This document shows, piece after piece, positions 15,367 to 24,012 of a DNA stretch of 64,000 nucleotides; positions within the stretch are counted from its first letter, which is position 1; every line of letters begins with the position of its first letter. This DNA is from Patiriisocius marinus. Its GTDB lineage: Bacteria > Bacteroidota > Bacteroidia > Flavobacteriales > Flavobacteriaceae. Made by a program: the position numbers and the translations under genes. The stretch is from NCBI RefSeq assembly GCF_008974325.1, contig NZ_BKCG01000001.1, positions 1-64,000 of the forward strand, in the 5' to 3' direction. The notes under the pieces are model-generated. The model worked only from the letters and a program-made list of their open reading frames with translations, was not told the origin of the DNA and ran no database searches.

Positions 15367-16383
15367 TTAGTCCGTCACCGACTTTTCATTCAACATTGAC
15401 CACAGTTTGTCTTTCAACTCCATTAACCCCGTTTGTGCTACTGAACTGAAAAACATATATGGAATTCCTTTAAAATCTTTATCAAGTTCCACTTTCATTT
15501 CAGCTTTTAGCTCTTCGTCTAACATATCACTTTTTGAGATAGCGACTAGTTTGTCTTTGTCTAACAACTCAGGATTATAACGCTTTAATTCGTCTAAAAG
15601 AATATCGTATTGTTTTCTAATATCGTCTGCATCTGCAGGAATTAAAAACAGTAAGCTAGAGTTACGTTCAATGTGGCGTAAAAAGTAATGTCCTAAACCT
15701 TTACCTTCTGCTGCACCCTCTATAATACCAGGAATATCTGCCATTACAAAAGTTCTATGATCACGGTATTCTACAATACCTAAGTTAGGCTTTAGTGTCG
15801 TAAACTCGTAATTCGCAATTTTTGGTTTTGCTGCTGTAATTACAGAAAGTAATGTTGACTTACCAGCATTAGGGAAACCTACTAAACCAACGTCTGCAAG
15901 TACTTTCATCTCAAGAGTGAAGTTACCTTCTTCTCCAGGAGTACCTGGTTGTGCATAACGTGGTGTTTGGTTTGTAGAACTTTTAAAGTGGTTGTTTCCA
16001 CGACCACCCATTCCACCTTTAGCGATAATCAATTCCTCACCATCTTCAAGCAATTCCTTCATTCGCTCGTTAGTGTCTGTATTTATAACAAGTGTACCTA
16101 ATGGCACATCTATATAAACATCTTCACCATCTGCACCAGTACTTGTTTGCTTACTACCATTTAAACCTTCACTTGCCTTAAAGTGGCGTTTAAATTTTAA
16201 ATGGTGTAAGGTCCACATATTGTGGTTTGCTCTTAAAATAATATGACCTCCTCGACCTCCATCTCCTCCATCAGGTCCACCTTGAGGTATATATTTTTCG
16301 CGACGTAAATGCGCGCTTCCTGCACCACCTTTTCCAGATGTTACGTGAATTTTAACGTAGTCAGTAAAATTTCCTTCTGTCAT
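15367..16383 (-). CDS. obg: Obg/CgtA family ribosome-associated GTPase
   Basis: The 338-residue protein has the glycine-rich Obg domain (about 5-160, with GGDGGRGGH and KGGMGGRGN) and a GTPase domain with GFPNAGKST (169-177), switch II DIPG (216-219) and SKSD near residue 285. The C-terminal OCT domain of longer Obg proteins is absent, as is usual in this phylum. It acts in late 50S assembly and stress control. It lies 96 bp after adk. A short hairpin precedes the ATG (see 16384-16409). Confidence 0.95.
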   Translation of the reverse strand: MTEGNFTDYVKIHVTSGKGGAGSAHLRREKYIPQGGPDGGDGGRGGHIILRANHNMWTLHHLKFKRHFKASEGLNGSKQTSTGADGEDVYIDVPLGTLVINTDTNERMKELLEDGEELIIAKGGMGGRGNNHFKSSTNQTPRYAQPGTPGEEGNFTLEMKVLADVGLVGFPNAGKSTLLSVITAAKPKIANYEFTTLKPNLGIVEYRDHRTFVMADIPGIIEGAAEGKGLGHYFLRHIERNSSLLFLIPADADDIRKQYDILLDELKRYNPELLDKDKLVAISKSDMLDEELKAEMKVELDKDFKGIPYMFFSSVAQTGLMELKDKLWSMLNEKSVTD

Positions 16384-16409
16384 ATTCTTTTCCCTCTAAA
16401 AAGAGAGAC
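16384..16409 (-). promoter_or_regulatory. Hairpin immediately before obg start codon
   Basis: On the minus strand a CTCT-TTTT-AGAG stem-loop is followed by GGAAAAGAAT and then the ATG. The layout is shared with the regions just before adk and the glutamate dehydrogenase gene. The role is inferred: possibly an RBS-adjacent structure or an RNA end. Confidence 0.4.
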
Positions 16410-16479
16410 CGATTTTAATAGCAAACACTTAATTTAAAATAAAGAAACACCACCACAATGGCGTACAACTTCATTTCAA

Positions 16480-17058
16480 TTATAATTTATCAATCACTTT
16501 ATTTAAACGCTCTGTAATATCTTCAATACTACCTACACCATCAACACCGTAATATTTATCTTCAGCTTGATAGTATTCTTTTAGGATATCTGTTTTACGA
16601 TAGTACTCTGCAATACGCTCTCTAATTACTTCTTCGTTTGCATCATCTGCTCTTCCGCTAGATTTTCCACGTTCAAGCAATCTTCCAACCAATACCTCAT
16701 CATCAACCTCAAGTGCTATCATTGCAGCAACCTCAGTTCCTTTCTCTTTCATAAACTCAGTAAGCACTTTCGCTTGTTCCTTTGTACGTGGGTAACCATC
16801 AAACAAAAAACCTTTTGGATTAGTTTCTAAACGACGGTTTACTTCAGCTTTAAGCATTTCGTTTGTAACACTATCAGGCACTAAATGACCTTTTTCGGTA
16901 TAGGTTTTTGCAAGTTTACCAAGCTCGGTATTGTTTTTCATGTTGTACCTAAACATATCGCCCGTAGACAAGTGTATGAGTTGGTATTTCTCTTTTAATA
17001 CTTCAGCTTGTGTTCCTTTTCCTGCTCCCGGAGGGCCAAATAATACGATGTTTGTCAT
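16480..17058 (-). CDS. adk: Adenylate kinase
   Basis: It interconverts AMP+ATP and 2 ADP. The P-loop GPPGAGKGT follows the start MTNIVLF directly, and FDGYPRT, RLLERGKSSGRADD and a short lid are present, giving 192 residues, which matches short-lid adenylate kinases. I choose ATG 17,058. The frame stays open for another 58 codons up to 17,232 (including an ATG at 17,178 reading MWEFIKSLFGIK), but that stretch has no kinase homology and contains the hairpin next to the ATG. It could be a 5' leader or a real extension. Confidence 0.9.
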   Translation of the reverse strand: MTNIVLFGPPGAGKGTQAEVLKEKYQLIHLSTGDMFRYNMKNNTELGKLAKTYTEKGHLVPDSVTNEMLKAEVNRRLETNPKGFLFDGYPRTKEQAKVLTEFMKEKGTEVAAMIALEVDDEVLVGRLLERGKSSGRADDANEEVIRERIAEYYRKTDILKEYYQAEDKYYGVDGVGSIEDITERLNKVIDKL

Positions 17059-17084
17059 GTTGTTTTCCCGCGAAAACGGGCTCT
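17059..17084 (-). promoter_or_regulatory. Hairpin immediately before adk start codon
   Basis: On the minus strand GAGCCCG-TTTT-CGCGGG folds to a GC stem, followed by AAAACAAC and ATG. Only its layout, not its stem sequence, matches the obg and gdh upstream hairpins. Confidence 0.4.
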
Positions 17085-17332
17085 TATTTAATTTAACTTC
17101 TATTCTTTCTTCGGAAATATCACTTTTTAATTCGCTCGAATTTTTTATTCCAAATAATGATTTAATAAATTCCCACATTTCAATAAGTGTTCCATAAAAA
17201 TTAGTCGGCGCAAAGATACTTATTCGAGACAAGAGTTAAGAACCTTGTGTTCAGAAATGTTAGTTCAACTATATAATTAACAATTGCTGCTATTTCCTCT
17301 TAAATTTAGATTTCAATTTCGCCATCAAACCT

Positions 17333-17340
17333 TATCTTTG
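17333..17340 (+). promoter_or_regulatory. Bacteroidota -7 box TATCTTTG upstream of purK
   Basis: TATCTTTG fits the TAnnTTTG consensus and ends 4 bp before the purK ATG at 17,345. Transcription starting 4-7 bp downstream would give an almost leaderless mRNA. Confidence 0.6.
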
Positions 17341-17344
17341 TGTT

Positions 17345-18502
17345 ATGGCAAATTATTTTTCTTCAAATTTTACTTTAGGAATATTAGGCGGTGGCCAACT
17401 AGGTAAAATGATGCTTTACGAAACACGTAAATTTGATATCACTACACACGTTATAGATCCAAGTGCAGAAGCACCTTCACGAATTTCTTGCGACTATTTT
17501 GAACAAGGAGATTTAATGGATTTTGACACTGTTTACAACTTCGGAAAAAACGTAGATGTACTCACTTTTGAAATTGAAGGCGTTAATATCGAAGCATTAG
17601 CAAAACTTGAAAGCGAAGGAAAAAAGGTATATCCTTCTTCCGAAACATTAAAGAACATTCAAGATAAAGGCGTTCAAAAAAACTTTTATAAGCTCCATAA
17701 AATTCCAACAGCGCCATTTTTAGTATTTAAAACTAAAGATGATTTAACCGAAGCAATTGTTAGAAAAGAACTAACACTTCCATTTGTTTGGAAAAGTTGC
17801 ACAGGTGGTTATGATGGAAATGGCGTTTCAGTAATTAGAACTGAAGAAGATATCATTCCACTAGCTGAAGGTTCATGCATTGCTGAGAAATTAATTCCTT
17901 TTAAAAATGAATTAGCAGTAATTGTGGTTCGTAATCCTTCGGGAGAGGTAAAAACATATCCCGTTGTGGAAATGGAATTTCACCCAGAAGCAAATCAAGT
18001 GGAATACGTAATTTGCCCCGCTAGAATAGATGACAAGGTTGCAAAAAACGCACGAGATATCGCCGTTAAAGTTTCCGAAGCATTTAAACACGTAGGCCTT
18101 TTAGCAGTTGAAATGTTCCAAACGGAAGACGATGAAATTATTGTAAATGAAGTAGCGCCTAGACCACACAATAGTGGACATTATAGTATTGAAGGAAGTT
18201 ACACAAACCAATTTGAACAACAAATAAGAGCCATCCTAGATTTACCCTTAGGAAATACTGACTCTAAAGTGGGCGGGATAATGGTAAACCTTGTAGGTGC
18301 TGAAGGGCATACCGGCGAAGTTGTGTATGAAAATATTGAAAAGATTATGGCAATGCAAGGTGTAACACCACACATTTATGGTAAAAAACAAACGCGTCCT
18401 TTTAGAAAAATGGGACACGTTACTATTGTAAATGAAGACATTGATAAAGCGCGAGAAATTGCAGAGGAAGTAAAAAATAATATTAAAGTGATAAGCAAAT
18501 AA
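17345..18502 (+). CDS. purK: 5-(carboxyamino)imidazole ribonucleotide synthase
   Basis: This ATP-grasp enzyme carboxylates AIR to N5-CAIR in purine synthesis. The 385-residue protein has LGILGGGQLGKMM (11-23), an FEIEG segment (75-79), ATP-grasp loop KSCTGGYDGNG (150-160) and EVAPRPHNSGH, all typical of PurK. It ends 2 bp before purE, and the two encode consecutive steps. Divergent from adk, with a shared 112-bp intergenic region. Confidence 0.95.
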   Translation: MANYFSSNFTLGILGGGQLGKMMLYETRKFDITTHVIDPSAEAPSRISCDYFEQGDLMDFDTVYNFGKNVDVLTFEIEGVNIEALAKLESEGKKVYPSSETLKNIQDKGVQKNFYKLHKIPTAPFLVFKTKDDLTEAIVRKELTLPFVWKSCTGGYDGNGVSVIRTEEDIIPLAEGSCIAEKLIPFKNELAVIVVRNPSGEVKTYPVVEMEFHPEANQVEYVICPARIDDKVAKNARDIAVKVSEAFKHVGLLAVEMFQTEDDEIIVNEVAPRPHNSGHYSIEGSYTNQFEQQIRAILDLPLGNTDSKVGGIMVNLVGAEGHTGEVVYENIEKIMAMQGVTPHIYGKKQTRPFRKMGHVTIVNEDIDKAREIAEEVKNNIKVISK

Positions 18503-18504
18503 TT

Positions 18505-18987
18505 ATGAAAGTAGCAGTAATAATGGGAAGCACTAGCGATATGCCAGTGATGCAAGATGCCATTGACATCCTAAGAGGGTTTGATATTGAAATTGAAGTA
18601 GATATTGTTTCTGCCCATAGAACACCAGAAAAATTATTTGATTTTAGCAAAAACGCACACACTCGTGGCATTAAAGTAATTATTGCAGGTGCAGGTGGTG
18701 CAGCGCATTTACCAGGAATGGTAGCGTCACTTACTCCATTACCAGTTATTGGTGTTCCTGTAAAATCTAGCAATAGTATTGATGGATGGGATTCAGTTTT
18801 ATCTATTCTACAAATGCCTGGAGGAGTTCCAGTTGCAACTGTCGCTTTAAATGGAGCCAAGAATGCTGGAATACTTGCAGCACAAATAGTAAGCACCGCA
18901 GATAAATGTGTTCTAGATAAAGTAATTGCTTACAAAGAAGGTCTAAAGATGAAAGTTGAAGAAGGAGCAAAGAAAGTCAAAATTTAA
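18505..18987 (+). CDS. purE: N5-CAIR mutase
   Basis: The 160-residue class I PurE moves the carboxyl group of N5-CAIR to form CAIR. It shows GSTSDMPVM (8-16), SAHRTPEK, AGAGGAAHLPGM (about 60-71) and LQMPGGVPVATVA, all active-site signatures. It is translated from the purK transcript (2-bp gap). A 69-bp gap precedes the peptidase gene downstream. Confidence 0.96.
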   Translation: MKVAVIMGSTSDMPVMQDAIDILRGFDIEIEVDIVSAHRTPEKLFDFSKNAHTRGIKVIIAGAGGAAHLPGMVASLTPLPVIGVPVKSSNSIDGWDSVLSILQMPGGVPVATVALNGAKNAGILAAQIVSTADKCVLDKVIAYKEGLKMKVEEGAKKVKI

Positions 18988-19056
18988 AATGATAAACCGA
19001 CTCGTCAACAGATCCTTTTACATTTTTCAGTTTTAAATTTAAAATTTTACATTTAA

Positions 19057-21078
19057 ATGAATCCATTACTACAACCCTTCGACCAAGCACCATTTTCAAA
19101 AATAAAAAATGAACACTTCGCTCCTGCTATCAAGCAATTGATTGAAGACACAAAGAAAGAAGTGAATGCTATTGTTGAAAATAATGACGCTCCTACATTT
19201 GCTAACACTGTAGAAGCGCTTGAAAATACTGGACACCAGCTAGACAGAGCTACAAGTATTTTCTTCAACCTAAATAGTGCTGAAACAAATGAGGAAATCC
19301 AAAAGATAGCACAGGAATTATCTCCACTTTTAACTGAGTTTGGTAACGATTTACTTTTAAATGAAGCACTCTTCAAAAAAGTAAAAACTGTATTTGACGC
19401 TCGTGAAACATATAATTTAACGGCCGAGCAAAAAATGTTGCTCGATAAGCAATATAAAGGCTTTAGTCGAAATGGTGCTAATCTTTCGGAAGAGAAAAAA
19501 ATAGCGCTTCGTAAAATTGACACTGAGCTTTCTAAACTTAAATTAACATTTGGAGAAAATGTATTAGCAGAAACAAATGCTTATCAAATGCACCTAACTG
19601 AAGAAAGTGATTTAGCTGGACTTCCTGAAGGTGTAAAAGAAGCGGCAGCACAAACCGCAAAGGAAAAAGAGAAAGAAGGATGGGTATTCACACTAGACTA
19701 TCCTAGCTATGTTCCTTTTATGAAATATGCTGAAAACAGAGCATTACGCAAAGAATTATCATTAGCGTTTGGTGCTAGAGCGTTTCAGAAAAATGAGCAT
19801 AATAACGAGCAAAATGTTATTGACATCGTAAATCTACGTCATCAACGTGCTGCATTATTAGGTTATGAAAGTCACGCGCATTTTGTACTTGAAGAACGCA
19901 TGGCCGAAACGCCACAAAAAGTACAATCATTTTTAAATGAACTACTTGTAAAAGCGAAGCCTGCTGCACAAAAGGAATTTGACGAACTAGAGGCTTTTGC
20001 AAAAGAGCTTGACGGAATTGATCAACTTCAAAAATGGGACAGTGCTTTTTATGCCGAAAAGTTAAAGCAACAAAAATTTAGTCTAGATGACGAAAAACTA
20101 AAGCCATACTTTAAGCTTGAAAACGTAATAAACGGAGTTTTTACGGTAGCTAATAAATTATTTGGGCTTGAATTTGAGATAGATAATACCATTGAAAAAT
20201 ACCATGAAGATGTAAAAACCTATCGTGTAACCGATGCTGAAGGCGCACTAGTTGCTATATTTTATGCAGATTTCCATCCTCGAGCAGGAAAACGTGGAGG
20301 CGCTTGGATGACAAGCTACAAACCTCAACAGAAATTTCATGGCATTAATGATCGCCCACATATTTCAAATGTCTGTAATTTTACAAAGCCTACAGCTAGC
20401 AAACCCTCTTTATTAACGTTTAACGAAGTAACAACCCTGTTTCACGAGTTTGGTCACGGCTTACACGGAATGCTTGCTAACACAACTTATAAGGGGTTAT
20501 CAGGAACTAATGTGTATTGGGATTTTGTTGAATTACCGAGTCAGATTTTAGAAAACTGGTGTTATGAGAAAGAGACTTTGGAGCTTTTTGCAACGCACTA
20601 TGAAACAGGCGAAGTAATACCAATGGAATTGGTAAAGAAAATTAAAGAATCGGCTACCTTCCACGAAGGAATGCAGACTATGCGCCAGTTGAGTTTTGGA
20701 CTTTTAGATATGTCTTGGCACGGTAGTGATCCTTCTAATATTTCAGAAGTAAAGAAATTTGAAACGGAAGCTTTTGGTGATACTACTTTATATCCAGAAA
20801 CTCCAGAAACTTGCATGAGTACAGCATTTTCACATATTTTTCAAGGTGGATATAGCGCTGGATACTACAGTTACAAGTGGGCCGAAGTACTTGATGCAGA
20901 TGCATTCGCTTATTTTAAACAAGAAGGAATTTTCAATAAAAAAGTAGCTTCTAAATTTAAAGACACCGTACTTTCACAAGGAGGAACAGTTGATCCAATG
21001 GAGCTTTATAAAGCCTTTAGAGGACAAGAACCTAATCCAGATGCATTATTAGAAAGAGCAGGTTTACTAGTAAAATAA
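19057..21078 (+). CDS. M3-family oligopeptidase
   Basis: The 673-residue metallopeptidase of the oligopeptidase A/Dcp family has zinc motif HEFGHG (H463, E464, H467) and the downstream FQGGYSAGYYSYKWAEVLDADAF segment that lines the substrate site. An N-terminal helical region (1-200) precedes the catalytic domain. There is no signal peptide, so it acts in the cytoplasm on short peptides. It may be co-transcribed with purKE. The 141-residue lipoprotein gene starts 11 bp downstream. Confidence 0.92.
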   Translation: MNPLLQPFDQAPFSKIKNEHFAPAIKQLIEDTKKEVNAIVENNDAPTFANTVEALENTGHQLDRATSIFFNLNSAETNEEIQKIAQELSPLLTEFGNDLLLNEALFKKVKTVFDARETYNLTAEQKMLLDKQYKGFSRNGANLSEEKKIALRKIDTELSKLKLTFGENVLAETNAYQMHLTEESDLAGLPEGVKEAAAQTAKEKEKEGWVFTLDYPSYVPFMKYAENRALRKELSLAFGARAFQKNEHNNEQNVIDIVNLRHQRAALLGYESHAHFVLEERMAETPQKVQSFLNELLVKAKPAAQKEFDELEAFAKELDGIDQLQKWDSAFYAEKLKQQKFSLDDEKLKPYFKLENVINGVFTVANKLFGLEFEIDNTIEKYHEDVKTYRVTDAEGALVAIFYADFHPRAGKRGGAWMTSYKPQQKFHGINDRPHISNVCNFTKPTASKPSLLTFNEVTTLFHEFGHGLHGMLANTTYKGLSGTNVYWDFVELPSQILENWCYEKETLELFATHYETGEVIPMELVKKIKESATFHEGMQTMRQLSFGLLDMSWHGSDPSNISEVKKFETEAFGDTTLYPETPETCMSTAFSHIFQGGYSAGYYSYKWAEVLDADAFAYFKQEGIFNKKVASKFKDTVLSQGGTVDPMELYKAFRGQEPNPDALLERAGLLVK

Positions 21079-21089
21079 TACATACTGTT

Positions 21090-21515
21090 ATGAATTCATT
21101 TAAATACATTTTCGTTTTACTATTGTTTATTGGTTGTAAAGAAGTAACAACTAACAACGTTTCTATTGAAAACAAACCCACTGAAGAAGTGAAAGATGAT
21201 GTTGTGAATTCGGCTAACTTAAAACTACTTCAAGGCTCTTGGCAAAACACGCTTGATACGCTAAGTGTTATAAAGATTAAAGGTGATGTAATTTCTAATT
21301 ATTACAGCGGTATAAGTGCAGGACCCGGAGTTAGAATTGAATTGAGCGATCGATGTTTAGCTAACCCTGATCCTAGTAGAGCTAGTGAACCAGATCGTTA
21401 TATTTCAGTAAAAGGAAAATTTCCAGATTGTTATTACATCAACAAAATTGATAAAAATAACTTAATGCTCAATTTCCTGAACGGCGGTATTGATTTAACT
21501 TTCAAGAAAATTTAA
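21090..21515 (+). CDS. Small lipoprotein of unknown function
   Basis: The 141-residue protein has a signal peptide ending in the lipobox LFIGC (C16). The mature part contains LLQGSWQNTLDTLSVIKIKG and ends with a predicted beta-rich region (MLNFLNGGIDLTFKKI), as in lipocalin-like envelope lipoproteins. Three further cysteines could form a disulfide. It follows the M3 peptidase by 11 bp and is followed by a bidirectional terminator. Function not recognised. Confidence 0.72.
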   Translation: MNSFKYIFVLLLFIGCKEVTTNNVSIENKPTEEVKDDVVNSANLKLLQGSWQNTLDTLSVIKIKGDVISNYYSGISAGPGVRIELSDRCLANPDPSRASEPDRYISVKGKFPDCYYINKIDKNNLMLNFLNGGIDLTFKKI

Positions 21516-21587
21516 CCACATTTAAAATAAGTCTTTTTAAAAAGACCGAACTAAACTTTCAATAATTATTGAAAATTGAAACACAAA

Positions 21588-21619
21588 AAAACGCCCTTTA
21601 ACTAAAGGGCGTTTTTTTT
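21588..21619. terminator. Bidirectional terminator
   Basis: AACGCCCTTT-AACT-AAAGGGCGTT forms a 10-bp stem with A-run and T-run flanks. It lies between the convergent lipoprotein gene (+) and the M28 peptidase gene (-), and can serve both. Confidence 0.88.
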
Positions 21620-21640
21620 ATAAGCAGTATGTTTTGAAAA

Positions 21641-23083
21641 TTATTTAACAACAACTTTCTTAGACACCATACCTTTTCCTTCCGTTACGAAAGATAAAAT
21701 ATACAATCCTTGAGATAAACTAGTGGTTGAAATTATCCCTTGATTAGAAGTAACATCCTCTTGAAAAATTTTATTTCCTAAAGCATCATATAAAATTACT
21801 TGATTGAAATCTTGATTTGATTTATCTAGTGTATAATTAAGAATCCCTCTAGTTGTAGTAACGCTTACCGTACTAGCCAAAACGTCGTTTAATCCTAAAA
21901 TAACACTCTTAGAAGCTTCAATTAAAAATTCAACACAAAGCTTTGCAAATTTAGTTGCGTGATCTGCAGTTCCTGAAACACTAAAAGTGTCATTAGGGGT
22001 ATGTATTGCTCCATTGTGATCGCCAAAATTAGCCTCAAAAGGAAAAGATGCCATATACCCTTCAGCAGTCCAACTAGCGTGATCTGAACATCCGTAGTTA
22101 CAAACTGATGTACCATAAGTAACAGCGTGTGGTCCACTTGCATTATAATGATCTAACAAACTCATTAAATAATTATTTAAAGTCGCATTAGTAAAGTCCG
22201 TTACAAATGAGATATCGTTTGCAGAACCATTAAAGTTTGTCATATCAAATTGAACAACTGCTCCTACATCAACACCATTACTACTATAGTCTTCTGCAAT
22301 TTCTGCAGAACCAACTAACCCAATTTCTTCAGCAGCATATGCCATAACTTCAATAGTACGTTGTGGCACATACCCTATTTCAAAAAGACTTCTAACAGAT
22401 TCTGTTATAGTAGCTATTCCTGAAGCATCATCATCTGCTCCAGGTGCATTTGTTTGTGCTTGTGATGAAGTCGAATCTAAATGCCCACCTACTATTACAT
22501 ACTCATCAGGAAAATCTGCTCCTTCAATTGTCATTATTACAGAAGGCATATTCGTATTGTTATGATCGAATAATCGAACACTAACATCGGTTCTTCCAAA
22601 AGAAGCTGCAAGAGCCTCCCATTTTACTTTCAAATCTTCAGCTGCTTGTGATCCACTAGTAGTTGAATGATGACGTGTACCATAAGCTTCAAGCTCTAAA
22701 ATATGATCTTCTATTCTTGATGTATTAATTACCCCTAAAGCTTCAGCTACAATTGCATCTTCTGTAATTGTAAAGTCTATTACTGATCGAACTGTATTTG
22801 GCTCTTTATTTAAACTTTGTAAAACCGCAGCTTCAGAAGCTTTATAAACATAACCAGGGCCGTGAACTAAAACTCTATCGTGAAGTTTATGCGCTGCTAA
22901 TTGAGACATATAAACAGCCGCTTCATTTCCTTTTTTTGCTAAAATTGAAACTTCGTTTGGAAAGTCGTTTGATAATTCTTCAGCATCTTGAACAGCCATT
23001 TTAGCATAAAAACGTTCAGAATTCATCTCTTGTGATTGCGCTACTGTGACAGTAAGAACAAACAATAATAATAATTTTTTCAT
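21641..23083 (-). CDS. Secreted M28-family aminopeptidase with T9SS tail
   Basis: The 480-residue protein has a signal peptide (1-17, ending VAQSQ) and an N-terminal pro-region. The M28 dizinc domain has GGHLDST (H201), GADDDASG (D217/D218) and AEEIGLVGS (E252/E253), with a later CNYGCSDHASWTAEGY segment. The last about 80 residues (LNYTLDKSNQDFNQVILYDA ... LSQGLYILSFVTEG ... KKVVVK) are a T9SS type A sorting domain, so it is secreted or surface-bound. Likely a leucyl/bacterial aminopeptidase. Confidence 0.92.
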   Translation of the reverse strand: MKKLLLLFVLTVTVAQSQEMNSERFYAKMAVQDAEELSNDFPNEVSILAKKGNEAAVYMSQLAAHKLHDRVLVHGPGYVYKASEAAVLQSLNKEPNTVRSVIDFTITEDAIVAEALGVINTSRIEDHILELEAYGTRHHSTTSGSQAAEDLKVKWEALAASFGRTDVSVRLFDHNNTNMPSVIMTIEGADFPDEYVIVGGHLDSTSSQAQTNAPGADDDASGIATITESVRSLFEIGYVPQRTIEVMAYAAEEIGLVGSAEIAEDYSSNGVDVGAVVQFDMTNFNGSANDISFVTDFTNATLNNYLMSLLDHYNASGPHAVTYGTSVCNYGCSDHASWTAEGYMASFPFEANFGDHNGAIHTPNDTFSVSGTADHATKFAKLCVEFLIEASKSVILGLNDVLASTVSVTTTRGILNYTLDKSNQDFNQVILYDALGNKIFQEDVTSNQGIISTTSLSQGLYILSFVTEGKGMVSKKVVVK

Positions 23084-23195
23084 CTCTTTTTTTCACGAAA
23101 ATACAAATTTAGATGCTAGTAACTTCTACATTCAGTTTTTAGAAATCAGTACTTTACATTATTATAAAAAATGTAACTGTTAAAAAAACTTTAGC

Positions 23196-23203
23196 TATTT
23201 TTG
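23196..23203 (+). promoter_or_regulatory. -7 box TATTTTTG upstream of ECF sigma gene
   Basis: TATTTTTG matches TAnnTTTG and ends 9 bp before the ATG at 23,213. No clear -33 TTG is visible at the usual spacing. Confidence 0.5.
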
Positions 23204-23212
23204 AATTTGCTT

Positions 23213-23764
23213 ATGTCAAAACACGTAATTAACACTAATGAATGGGTAGATCGCTATAGCGATTATCTCTACAATTACACGATAGTTCGTGTAAATGATC
23301 ACGAAGTAACGCAGGATTTAATTTCTGAAACATTCTTGGCAGGACTTAAATCTGCTGAAAATTTCAAAGGAGAAGCTAGTGAAAGAACTTGGCTAATTTC
23401 AATTTTGAAACGAAAAATCATTGATCATTACCGAAAGACAAATAGCAAAAAAGGAAAAGCAGAAGTTAGAATGAACTATTCAGATGAAGATTCTGAAGGT
23501 GATTGGCTTGAAGAAAGAGTGAGTGATCCCTTTGATAAAACTGCTGAAGAGACTATGGAAAATGAAGAATTAGGGATGGCTATCCACAATTGTCTAGACA
23601 CATTGAACATTAAGCAGGCTACCATTTTTAAAATGAAAACCATAGATAATTTTGATACCGAAGCAATTTGTAATGAATTTGATATAACGCCGTCTAACCT
23701 ATGGGTAATTATCCACAGAGCAAGAACTGCTATGGCTAATTGTCTAGAAAAAAATTGGTTATAG
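23213..23764 (+). CDS. ECF-type RNA polymerase sigma factor
   Basis: The 183-residue protein (ATG at 23,213; an upstream in-frame TTG is less likely) has sigma region 2 (YNYTIVRVNDHEVTQDLISETFLAGLK, ... ERTWLISILKRKIIDHYRK) and region 4 (AIHNCLDTLNIKQATIFKMK ... ITPSNLWVIIHRARTAMANC). It lacks an N-terminal 1.1 region, as expected for ECF sigmas. The downstream gene encodes a tiny zinc-binding anti-sigma candidate, 2 bp after the stop. Confidence 0.88.
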   Translation: MSKHVINTNEWVDRYSDYLYNYTIVRVNDHEVTQDLISETFLAGLKSAENFKGEASERTWLISILKRKIIDHYRKTNSKKGKAEVRMNYSDEDSEGDWLEERVSDPFDKTAEETMENEELGMAIHNCLDTLNIKQATIFKMKTIDNFDTEAICNEFDITPSNLWVIIHRARTAMANCLEKNWL

Positions 23765-23766
23765 AA

Positions 23767-24012
23767 ATGAGTATCTTTTTAAAATGCGAAGAAGCAAATC
23801 ACACCTGTGATAAAAATCAATACAAGGAAGCTAGCTTTCTTGAAATGATAAAATTAAACATTCACGTTATTTTTTGTAGAGCCTGTCGAGAATATTCGGC
23901 ACGAAATGCAAAGCTTACAAAATTTATTAAGCGTAATAAAGTAAAAACTATGTCATCACAAGACAAAGAATCTTTAAAGCAGCGCTTAGAAAAGGAAATG
24001 GCTAAACAATAA
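23767..24012 (+). CDS. Small zinc-binding anti-sigma candidate (ZAS motif)
   Basis: The start is at 23,767, two bases after the sigma stop; a longer frame from 23,740 lies inside the sigma gene. The 81-residue protein carries HVIFCRAC, which is exactly HX3CX2C (H33, C37, C40), with C7, H12 and C14 nearby. This is the signature of zinc-binding anti-sigma (ZAS) domains. It has no membrane span, so it would act in the cytoplasm on the sigma encoded just upstream. Its 3' end overlaps the convergent UbiA-like gene by 27 bp. Confidence 0.75.
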   Translation: MSIFLKCEEANHTCDKNQYKEASFLEMIKLNIHVIFCRACREYSARNAKLTKFIKRNKVKTMSSQDKESLKQRLEKEMAKQ

